NCBI GenBank assembly: GCA_020536535.1
Contig: JAHLWZ010001018.1
Span: 1-28,668 of the forward strand
Source: Pelomyxa schiedti
Lineage: Eukaryota; Evosea; Pelobiontida; Pelomyxidae
Direction of reading: 5' to 3'
DNA: 28,668 bases
The notes under the pieces were generated by a model. The model saw nothing but the letters and a program-made list of their open reading frames with translations, made no database searches and was not told the origin of the DNA. The translations under genes were made by a program, and so were the position numbers. Positions 20,606 to 28,668 of this stretch are shown one piece after another (positions within the stretch are counted from its first letter, which is position 1; the number at the start of each line of letters is the position of its first letter).

Positions 20606-23600
20606 ATGTGCGAGTGTTCAGGGACGATCAGGGCATTGGAGCAGAGAGTGGCACGACTGGAATCTGTTCTCTCGGGAACGATTCTGGACCTGTTGGGGAA
20701 CAGCCAGCCGGATCTGAGTGCTTTTGGGGAGTACCGAAGAAACAAACATTCCGAAACCGAAGCGGCGTGCGGGTGTGTGGGCGTTGATGCCGGGGCGGTG
20801 GTAAGTGGTGGCGGCGGGCCAGGCCGGCCGGACGGCGATTATGGGTCGTCGGTGTGCTTGGCAAAGCTACAGCACTTCTCGCCCTCGAGCGAGTTGATAG
20901 CTGGTGGGAAGGTGCTCCAGAACATTGTACTTGTGGGACGCCAATTTCAAAAGGCCAATTTCCGTGGATGCGACGTCTCAGGAATTTGCATGTGCGCTTG
21001 CACCCTGAGAAATTCTGTGTTCTCACAGATCGTAGCTCGATCTGCCTTACTTTGCGGTACAGATTTTTCATCTAGTAACTTTTCACGCTCTGTCTTGAGA
21101 GACTGTGACCTTCGAGGTATTTTTTGTTCCTTCCAACCACCTATTTAGTTTGAATTTTTATGCTTATTCTGAATCAAAAGGCTGTTCTTTGGTTGGTTGT
21201 GATTTGTCCAATGCTGAGCTCACTAATGTTGATTTGACTGGGGCTGATCTCTCAGGTGCGAATATGACTGGGGCCACACTGGTGCACACTAAGTTGGGGG
21301 AGTGCAAGTTGATTGACGTCAATTTATCTGGAGCTTCAATTTCAGATATTGACCTTTCAAAGACGATTGTGAACGGATTGAAGCTAGCAAATGCGGAACT
21401 CAACAACGTTACCTGGAAATCCAGTGGTGAAAGCTGCCCCATTTCTAGGGTAAATGCTGATGGGGCAAAGATTATGGGACTGGAGTTCTCTCGCATTCAG
21501 CTCGACCAGACTTGTTCCTTTGTTGGAAGTCACTTCAGCTCAGTAAATTTTATCTCCTGTTCATGCGGTGGCTGTAGGTTTGACCAAAGCAAATTCTTGG
21601 AGGACTGTTACATTACTGAATCGTCATTTCAGGGAGCGAATTTCTCAGGCTGCGATATTACCTCCCTGTGCGTAACAAAAAGCGATTTTTCTTGTTCCTT
21701 GTTTGTGGATTTGACTGCAAACCTGCTGTGTTTCACCTCTGCAGACCTCAAGAAAGCGGATTTCTCCCACTCTGACGTAATACATTCAAGGTTTCTTAAC
21801 TGCGAGGCAGATGAAATAGACCTCTCAGAGTCAGTGGTTGCTAACACTGATTTTTCTGGCAGTATTCTAACTAATGGTGCATTTACTGGTACCGAAATGA
21901 CTTCTTGTACACTTAATGGATGCACACTGAATGAATCGATATACAAAATTGGAAGTATGCAGTCATGTTCGTCGAATGCTTTGTACACTGTCGTTCCAAT
22001 CAAAGGAAATGAATACTTTGAAGTTCATTTCGAATCTGCAGTCCTAGTTACTGATGTGACTCTTACATTCGATTGTTTCCATTGTGAAGTCTTCTCTGAG
22101 GTTGCTACATCTTCAGTGCGGAAGAAGCTCATTTGGAAGAGAATCCTCGAGGAGTATTCTCATTGCTTTAGTCCTGGGGCGCCTTGTTCTACTGAAAGTA
22201 AAATCAACCACATCAAAGTTTCATGTTTGGCACTTACATCCAAGCTAAAAGTCCGTTTCAGCGGAGAAAGTTCCTCTTCCCCACAATTCAGCTGTTCCGC
22301 AATTCCCATTTCTTACTCCACAAATAACGACTCCTCTTCCCAATCTGAGTGCGAATGTACAACAACAACAAGCTCAGCACCAACCACCAGAACTCAGAAC
22401 TTGCTCAAACTAGTTTGCTGGCTAAGAGCACTGCACGTCATAGTTCTCCCTCGACTTGAAGGCTTTTCAGGTCACTTGGACTTGCTTTTCGATTTATTTT
22501 GGGGTTTACCACTATCTCAGCAGTTTACTGGAAGGAGGCTTCTCTCAAATTTTGGTTTCGAAGGGATGCTAGAAAAGATGACAACTTCACCCTACAGTAG
22601 TCAGTATGGCTTCACCTGGTACTTCAAGAAATTTGCAAAAGAATTTCAAGATCCTATGTTTAATCATGAGAAGAACACGTTTCTTCAATATCTCTCGTGC
22701 TGTCCAATGAGTAATGAACTGATCCCCCTTGCATGGCCGCACATTATCCCAACTTCACCACTCCTCAACCTCAAAACTGTGAAACTAATGGCAAAGAATC
22801 TTCCAGCTCCAAAAATTATGGAGGAGGCAGTAAATCTATTGTCTGCCTCCATTTCTAAAAGTGAGTCTTCACCATCGCCAAAAGAACTCTGGGAAATTTT
22901 GAATAGTATCTCCCATTGGGAAGATGCTTTGGAAACATTCAGTTGTCTTCAAGTTTTACTTGAAGCGTGCAATGAACTTATACCAGAGTTGATCTTCACC
23001 AGCATCCAAAAAGTCAATGAAACTCTTGCTGCCTATTTAGTCACGACATATGCAAGCAGACTGGAAGTTTTGCAAGCAATACAGGCAACTGCATTGGCTG
23101 GATGGAAAGGCCTCCCGTTTGTCGTAAAACTGTTGGTAAAGTGCAAATCCTTATCTACAAGAGATATTACGGACACAAATTCCTGCAATCACAGAAATTT
23201 CAAGATTCATGGAGCAAGCAAGGAGAATCCCATGCTGTATTCTTGTGCACTTGGATACTGCTGTAAGAATACTCAAGCAATGAAATGGTTGTTCAAGCAC
23301 ATGAACTTTGAAAAATCCGCTGCCATTAATGCACTTGCTATGTGTTGCACGTACCATAAGAGGAAAAGCGCAATCTGGATTGTTGAGAAGTTCGAAGTCA
23401 CCTCAAAGGAGCTCTACGAGTGGGGTTATTGCTCTCATTACTTCACGGCAAGCAATGTGTGGAGAGAGTGGTTAGGAGCACTCTGTCCTTCCACACTTCC
23501 AGATTTCCCAGGTTATCGATTTTTCTTCCTGTCTCAGTATCTGACTTCGATTTAGCAACTCTCATCATTACCTTACGCGGGGCTTCCGGGGAGCAAGGAA

Positions 23601-24253
23601 GCTGCCAAATGCAAGACGACTCCGCCAACTCGGTACTGACCGTCAAAGAGCCTCTTCTTCCCGAAGAAGGTGATACTGTCACCGGCGTGATAAGAGCCAC
23701 TCACCCCATCATCATAGTTGTAGGGGGTGCAGGAGGCCACCAACAGAGCTTCAATTCCAGGGAAGGGGACTGCTTCCTCTCCCGCGCCGTAGCTCCGGAT
23801 GCACCAAAGCTACCAATGTGCTGCGGAGGTAAAAAAGACACACCGGCATGCTTTGGAGGAGGCGGCCCTGGATACTTCCGCACAGAGTGCATCAAAGAAG
23901 GAACCGGCGGCCGGTCGCTGTACAAGAAATTCCACATTGGATCAGGAGGAGGTGCCACAATATTCATGGACGGGCATAAAATTCTGGCATGTGCTGCAGG
24001 AGGCCGAGGAGGAGGGACTAGCCAATTGAGGGGTGCTGGTGGAGGTACTGCACATCCCTCTATTGAGCAATCCAGCTTCATTGAGGAGTCCGGATTCATT
24101 CCCGGGACTTGTGAGATAGTCTCTGAAAGAAAGAAAGTCACTGTGCCCGCGGGTAGATGTGGATATGCTGCCATAACGTGCCCCACAACAGGCAGGACCC
24201 TGTTGGAATTCACGTCTCATGGCTCCTATGCCGTGTTTTTTAAAAGGATGTAA
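20606..24253 (+). CDS. Giant pentapeptide-repeat protein with Gly-rich C-terminal domain
   Basis: Three exons: 20606-21116, 21181-23484 and 23538-24253. They give about 1176 residues. The N-terminus has a short helix or coiled coil (IRALEQRVARLESVL). Residues about 105-420 are pentapeptide repeats of the A(D/N)LxX type (NAELTNVDLTGADLSGANMT), which fold as a right-handed quadrilateral beta-helix. About 420-940 is mostly helical, and the part near 860-930 resembles degenerate ankyrin-like units (MKWLFKHMNFE, AIWIVEKFEVTSKELYEWGY). The last 200 residues form a glycine-rich beta domain (IIIVVGGAGG, GSGGGATIFMDG, LACAAGGRGGG), like those next to receptor kinases and adhesins. The last intron is either 53 nt from 23485 or a 26-nt intron from 23512; both keep frame. 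Function is unknown; the architecture suggests a scaffold or surface-binding protein. Confidence 0.8.
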
Positions 24254-24342
24254 ATGAAATTTTTGTGTAAAAAATGAGCATTGTTGGCTCTAGAATCCCG
24301 AAGGCAATTAAAGACACAACAGGATTTTAATATATTTACATC

Positions 24343-25023
24343 TCACAGTCCAAACTCCTCATCCATGAAGTCATCCCGTTCATAGCCAGCTTGCCTCTGA
24401 TATATTTGGTACAGTACATAACCCTGCCAAGCTGTGGTGCTTGTTGGTGAATTTCAAAGTAATTGAAGTAAATACCTCCAGGAAGAAACAACAGTGCCCC
24501 AATTACAATGAATGCAATGCCGTTCAACTTGTCAGTGAGCAACAGGCTAATCACGCCAGCAGTGATAAGAGCCACACCAACAACAACCAATGAAACGATG
24601 AGCGCTGGAAACAGGTCAAAAATTCAAAACAAAAAAACCAAAAACACAAGCAATGTTGTTGGCGTTGACCAATGTAGCAGCCTCAGTTTAATATCAAGTT
24701 CAAATAGTGTAGTACACACAAATGGTTCTGCATCGTTTCGAGCAGAACGCACGATAGAGCTCCTCAGGCTTTCTTACTCTGAACACATAGGAACGCTTCT
24801 TCTTGGTCTCAGTTACTGCTTCGTTTATGTGTGAGGGTAATTCTCCCGAACTCCCAACGTCCGCCCTTGTTTCCCCTCCAAGCATCCAATCACAGTGACC
24901 GTTTTTCTTATCGGAATTTGTGGCTGCTAACGGTGGAAGAAATTTTAAATTAGAATTAATGTTCATCTTCACTGGTGTTGGGGTATTGGTGTTTGTTGTT
25001 CCTTGAAGCTTCAAGTCAGTCAT
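24343..25023 (-). CDS. TMEM230: TMEM230 homologue (small two-TM vesicle protein)
   Basis: Minus-strand exons: 25023 to about 24753, 24604-24476 and 24431-24343, for about 162 residues. Two TM segments (IVSLVVVGVALITAGVISLL and IAFIVIGALLFLPG) flank a short loop. The LLFLPG ending of the second TM followed by a Tyr/Asp-rich tail (AGYERDDFMDEEFGL) is the TMEM230 signature; animal proteins have FLPG and a DDIPDFDD tail. TMEM230 works in Golgi, endosome and synaptic vesicle traffic. The intron before AWQGYVLY is 44 nt and clear. The first intron's donor is uncertain: the strong AGA|GTAAGA at 24777 leaves the wrong phase, while GTGCGT at 24752 keeps it. The gene is convergent with the pentapeptide gene, 89 bp apart. 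Confidence 0.78.
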
Positions 25024-25083
25024 TATGGATAAATCCCTTAATCTACAAATTTTGATTTGATAACCATATGTGCACCCTTTGAC

Positions 25084-25305
25084 TTAGAACCGAGGGTAGG
25101 AGGTTTTTGGTGGGACCAACTGGTGCAACCAATCTGGGTGCCCCTTGGCCAGTTCTTTGAGATTGTTGAGCTCTTTTAGTCTCACCTTCGTATGCGGACT
25201 GATCCAGGTGGAAGCAGCAGTCTGATACTCTTTTTTGCATGAAGTAACACAGTATCCGCCGCCGGAGACGTCAAAACAGCTTGGAGTTGTTGCATGGTGA
25301 ACCAG
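25084..25305 (-). CDS. Possible short minus-strand exon, frame unresolved
   Basis: The best-looking frame ends with TAA at 25084-25086 and reads a helix followed by a Pro-rich end (VRLKELNNLKELAKGHPDW). Upstream it has CFDVSGGGYCVTSCKKEY. There is no ATG in that frame, so an upstream exon would be needed. A second frame starts at an ATG (MQQLQAVLTSPAADTVLLHA) and could use GTGAGA as donor. A third frame is open too. I do not recognise a family and cannot decide between frames. Confidence 0.25.
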   Translation of the reverse strand: MVHHATTPSCFDVSGGGYCVTSCKKEYQTAASTWISPHTKVRLKELNNLKELAKGHPDWLHQLVPPKTSYPRF

Positions 25306-25461
25306 GAACAGAACCAGTCACCCTGTATGGCTCTGGTTCGCCTTTGCCTGCAGTGCTAATCGTGGGCTCTGCTTTTATTTTCACATGACATTGGTGATGA
25401 TGAGTTGTAGTTGTTGCAGTCGTCTCGACCGTATGCGTGGGGAGGGGACTGGGAATAATGG

Positions 25462-25698
25462 ATGACGAAGGAAACAATCGCCAATGTCACCGAGTCTGTT
25501 TTTGGACCTTCGTTGAATGGCGTGTGCTACACACAACCGCACAAGGGGAAAAAAAATGGAAATTCAGAGCCCAAAGGAATCGAAGGAACACAAGCGGGAA
25601 GACCGACTTTTCGCTTTCCAAGAGGGGCACCAGGCCCCTTAATGGCGGATCTGTCCGCATCAACCCCCGTGAAGGCACCACTCCAGAAGTTTGTGTGA
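25462..25698 (+). CDS. Small hypothetical protein or first exon
   Basis: An ATG-started 78-residue frame reads MTKETIANVTESVFGPSLNG at the start and ends near APLQKFV. It is basic and Pro/Gly-rich, with no TM segment or known motif. It may be the first exon of a longer + strand gene, since GT and AG sites with long T tracts follow, but no continuous chain to the exons at 26.1 kb could be built. Confidence 0.3.
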   Translation: MTKETIANVTESVFGPSLNGVCYTQPHKGKKNGNSEPKGIEGTQAGRPTFRFPRGAPGPLMADLSASTPVKAPLQKFV

Positions 25699-26128
25699 AA
25701 TACAGCATCACAGTTTGTGTTCTTCCTCCTCCTTTCCTCGAATTTCTTGTTTATTTTTTTTTTCATCAGTGCTTTGCTCGGGTTTTTTTGTTATTTTTGT
25801 TTGCAAGCACATCATAACTCGTGGAATTGCAGCTTTTCGGTGTCTAAAGCAATCACCGTCGGCCCGGTGGACCGGATAATGGGAAAAACTAAAAATAGAA
25901 CGAGCTAAAATTTCTGGTATGTATCTTGCACTCTATCCTGTAGGAGTTTTTTTCGGGAAAGGCTATCCTGCCTTGGCGTGGATGTTTGGTTCAAAGCTGA
26001 GAAACAAATTCCCCCTGGACCGGTCCTATGACGTGACATTGATATTCTTTACAAAAAAAAAAAAAGAAGGCAAACCACGGTCAAGGCCTCTGTTGTGATG
26101 GCTGCTTGATGGGATCAACTTCCTCTAG
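25699..26128. other. Unresolved 430-bp stretch, mostly AT-rich
   Basis: The stretch contains T tracts and acceptor-like ends near 25769 and 25808. A coding-like + strand segment at about 25948-26070 (FFGKGYPALAWMFGSKLRNK, then a Lys run from an A13 tract) is also present. It includes one copy of the short element described at 25858 and a palindrome GGACCGGTCC near 26018. No complete gene could be assembled. Confidence 0.35.
25858..25902. repeat. Short dispersed element, copy 1
   Basis: About 45 bp similar to 28222-28268. The shared core on the + strand is ATAATGGGA followed by AAAAATAGA, flanked on the left by a GC-rich hairpin-like GGCCCGGTGGACCGG. There is one small indel against copy 2. 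Confidence 0.5.
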
Positions 26129-26668
26129 TCACACTCTCCAATGAATCTCTTCGAAATCGTTGCAACTGGTTGATTGTCTTAAAAAAAACCAAGGGAAGGG
26201 GGTTACTGGCAGCCCGTCCAACGATTACCAGACCTCAAAACTGTTACCTGAGAGACCCATTTTCCCATCATCTGGTTCTTTTTTTTTTTTTTTTACCGTG
26301 CTACAGACCCTGTGTCTGTTGGCCCGCCCCCGTCGCGTCGCGTTTTGTTGGTTGTCTTACTGAAACAATCAATGTGATGCGTGGAATAGGTAAGACAGGG
26401 ATTAGGGGTCATTCATCAAGATCAGCACAGTTCAACTGGAAGCGCACACTCCATCGCTGATCATGGTACATTGGCTCAGAAGGTTCTCTGATTACATGTT
26501 GTGTTCGACTTGCAAGATTGACATCACATGCCGGCAAATCCTGCAAAGTTGTGCCAAAACTACATTAGCTTGACCTAACATTCCTCACCAGGTGTATCCC
26601 AGGTTGCGACCGATTATATTTCGCTGTCTCCTTCGCTGAACTACTCTCGAAAATGCAGCAGCAACTGA
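26129..26668 (+). CDS. C-terminal exons of an unrecognised + strand gene
   Basis: Four exons join in phase: 26129-26201, 26307-26389, 26431-26547 and 26592-26668. The introns are 105, 41 and 44 nt. The 41-nt intron has a GTAAGA donor, and the last has a CTAAC branch site before CACCAG. The peptide is basic with several Cys (PCVCW, YMLCSTCKIDITC) and ends in a Ser-rich tail. The CxxC...C pattern could bind zinc. The upstream exon could not be placed. Part of the region (26413-26688) is also open on the minus strand with plausible splice sites, so the strand is not fully settled. Confidence 0.4.
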
Positions 26669-26752
26669 GCCCTGTTGACAACCAAAAAAAAAATAAAACA
26701 ATAAAAGAGTCGCTCACTCAAGCCACCGGAAAATATCGCCGCTCCAGCGCAA

Positions 26753-28110
26753 ATGGCGAAGTGTTATTCAGATGATCTTGTTGACTATATCTACGTTAAC
26801 GGCTCAGCGCGATCCACCTCCGCATCAGGAGCTCCCAGGCGTTTGTGCGCTCCCGCGAAGCCCGAAAACGCACCGGTCACGAAAACGCCGATACGACGAT
26901 CCCAGCACGCTCCTACGCTTTCCTGCAAAATAATCGCAAAGCAGCTGCCAGAGCAGTTTTCTCAGCTTAGTCTATCGCCCGTTCTCCATGATGTCCAGCT
27001 CTCGGAATCAGAACAAGTCCCCTCCTCGACATCCGAAAATGCCTTCGCGAGCGCGCTATGCACAAGTTCAGGAGATGTTCAGATGATCACTGAAACGGAA
27101 TCCGTGGCGGAGAGAGCCAAAATAAAGTCAAATTACAACCAGACCGAAATTGTGTGATTCTTGGGTTTTACAGTTTGACCCCCAAACTTTCTTCCCCCTT
27201 AAAAAGGTTGACGAGGAGAGAGACCATACAGAGCACTACCCATTCTTCCTTGAAGGGGATCCTATATGGGCAGAACCTATCCAGTGGCCACTCCTCCCAA
27301 AGGTTTTTCCTTTTTTGGTTTGCCGTTCTAATTGTCGCACAGCCGGATACTTATGGCCACAATGGCATCCCTGTTTGTGTACTGGATTTCCTAGAGGAAG
27401 AGGAGAAGAACACACCTAAGAAGACACCACCTGAGCTCCCATTGGACATCTGGGGCAAGGTATCAAGCGTTCTTTCACTTCCTCCTATTCACTCACAGCA
27501 AAACCACCAGATCTTACTGGCGCTTTCCAGGCAAGACTTTTACATGGCCAGACAAACCAATCGTAGAGTATACAGAGCTTCTGAAATAGTTGTGAGGTCT
27601 CTATGGGAGGAAGTCACTTTTTCTTTGAATGAGAAAGCCACACGCGATTTCATTTTACTTCACAAATGGGACTTGAACCACATCATGCCTGTGATCAAGG
27701 CCAATCACTTGGAGGTCTCTCTGGCCAACAATTGCCTGGTTCTGTTGAAAGAGCTCTCATTGATGAACGGCGTCCACGCCAAGAATTTTACCGTTCACTG
27801 CTACAAGGTACAAAACAAGGCAATTGTTGACGACCCGACTTCTGTTGAGACAAGGGCGGCCCTGGACCAGACGCTAAGACAAGGAATACCATCTGCCAAC
27901 AGGCGGCACTCAATCGCAACACTGAACTTCCGCAGTGTCACCCGTAGTGTCTTTGCCCTCATCTACCCCTACATTGTGAGCCCAGCTTTCACTGTCGACT
28001 ACCCAAGGGTCAACTGTGTCAATGTTTTCTGGACAAGGGATACTGTGGATCCTGAGAGCGTTGAGGAGTTTGGAGGAGTTCTCCCCTTCGCCTTGGTTCA
28101 CCATCATTGA
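26753..28110 (+). CDS. Unrecognised protein, possibly F-box-related
   Basis: Three exons: 26753-27151, 27174-27302 and 27343-28110. They give 431 residues. The first 130 residues are Ser/Pro/Thr-rich and probably disordered. The middle has PLDIWGKVSSVLSLP followed by LLALSRQDFYMARQTNRRVY and VVRSLWEEV. This order (L-P-x-x-IW, then L-S, then LW) is F-box-like but weak. The C-terminal 200 residues are globular and end HHH. The second intron (40 nt) is clear. The first junction is uncertain: the simplest phase-0 choice is a 22-nt intron (27152-27173), and a 70-nt alternative starts at 27104. The start is the first ATG after an A-rich, stop-rich leader. Confidence 0.6.
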
Positions 28111-28209
28111 TTTGCTCCTTCTTCGTCCCTCCAAATTTCTTTCTTCTCTGGTTTTTTGCTTCTTTGATTTTATGCACATCATGGTACGTACTCCAGGGTT
28201 TCAGGGTTC

Positions 28210-28668
28210 CTAAAAAACCTCCCGCCGGCCGGGTGGTCCGAATAATGGGACAATTCCAAAAATAGACCAAGTCGGGCCTTTTTTAAGTTGGTGTTTGGTG
28301 TTGTGTGGCTCGTTTGCCCATTTTCGACTTCTCCTTGCAATTTTGGCACATAATACGCACAGATACGGAAGTACCTGCAACTGGCATGTTGTGAGAAGCA
28401 GAAAAGAAAGAAGGGCTCACTTACACTTACAGCTTTTATGGCACGGCCAGTGTGGTGGTCTTCACACAACAGCCAACTTCGAGGCAGTTTCAGTGAGTTG
28501 CTTTGAGAGACTATCAGCTTGCCAGTGGGACTCGCAATATTTTCTTCTCCGCAGTACATTTTACAACACTTTGTTGCCGCGCATATTTCTCTCTAAGTTC
28601 GGCAACGCGTCGGTTCAGCTCTGCTGGTTCCTCCTTTGCTGCTGCAATTCTTACTTCAAGCCACACTT
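28210..28668 (-). CDS. C-terminal part of a coiled-coil protein (partial at window end)
   Basis: The final exon, 28380-28210, is clear: LQVLPYLCVLCAKIARRSRK, then a basic region and the ending FGPPGRREVF. Upstream on the minus strand are helix-forming stretches (ELNRRVAELREKYARQQ and ADSLSKQLTETASKL) typical of a coiled coil, in frames that need at least one more intron. Two donors would suit the last intron in phase 0: GTAAGT at 28430 (50-nt intron, strong consensus) or GTGTGA further upstream, which keeps the coiled coil continuous. The N-terminus lies beyond the window. No family is assigned. Confidence 0.45.
28222..28268. repeat. Short dispersed element, copy 2
   Basis: This copy overlaps the codons for the C-terminal GPPGRR of the minus-strand gene. 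It matches 25858-25902 at about 80% by eye, with one small indel. Confidence 0.5.

Noticed and set aside
1-28668. tRNA, rRNA, CRISPR, insertion sequences and transposase genes
   Set aside because: No cloverleaf with a GGTTCGANTC-type arm, no regular direct-repeat array and no transposase or reverse transcriptase motifs were seen by eye; snRNA genes cannot be excluded without a covariance search.

Overview
The window is nuclear DNA from a microbial eukaryote. Almost every gene is broken by short spliceosomal introns, mostly 37-60 nt. They usually start with GT, end with AG after a pyrimidine tract, and often carry a CTAAC/CTAAT-like branch site. The protein set is eukaryotic: TFIIH p44, F-box proteins, CCCH zinc fingers, a TMEM230 homologue, multi-pass membrane proteins and a kinase-like protein. 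The mix of tiny introns, F-box genes, ankyrin-like repeats and low-complexity tails suggests a free-living protist, possibly an amoeba. That placement is an inference, because no rRNA or mitochondrial marker is present.

Left part (1-8.7 kb, all + strand): the end of a glycine-rich GC-rich gene; a four-TM protein with a His-rich tail; a seven-exon FGGY-type sugar kinase; a seven-exon PAPS-dependent sulfotransferase; a secreted beta-rich protein; and an unrecognised alpha/beta protein. The kinase resembles bacterial enzymes and is the best transfer candidate.

Middle (8.7-17.1 kb): a minus-strand F-box protein lies head to head with the eight-exon TFIIH p44 (Ssl1) gene, 111 bp apart. Next come two tandem minus-strand genes: an unrecognised roughly 480-residue protein (about nine exons) and a 14-exon multi-pass membrane protein.

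Right part (17.3-28.7 kb): an F-box-like protein fused to a catalytically degenerate STE20-like kinase; a three-finger CCCH protein; a very large pentapeptide-repeat protein with a glycine-rich C-terminal domain; a minus-strand TMEM230 homologue; a poorly resolved stretch with small or partial genes (25.0-26.7 kb); a three-exon gene of unknown function; and the C-terminal end of a minus-strand gene that runs off the window.

Gene spacing is tight: convergent neighbours are 43-100 bp apart and divergent neighbours share short intergenic spaces. No operon, CRISPR, tRNA or insertion sequence was seen. Exon boundaries were deduced by hand from splice consensus, phase and family similarity. Multi-exon genes are therefore given as spans, with exon coordinates in the evidence.
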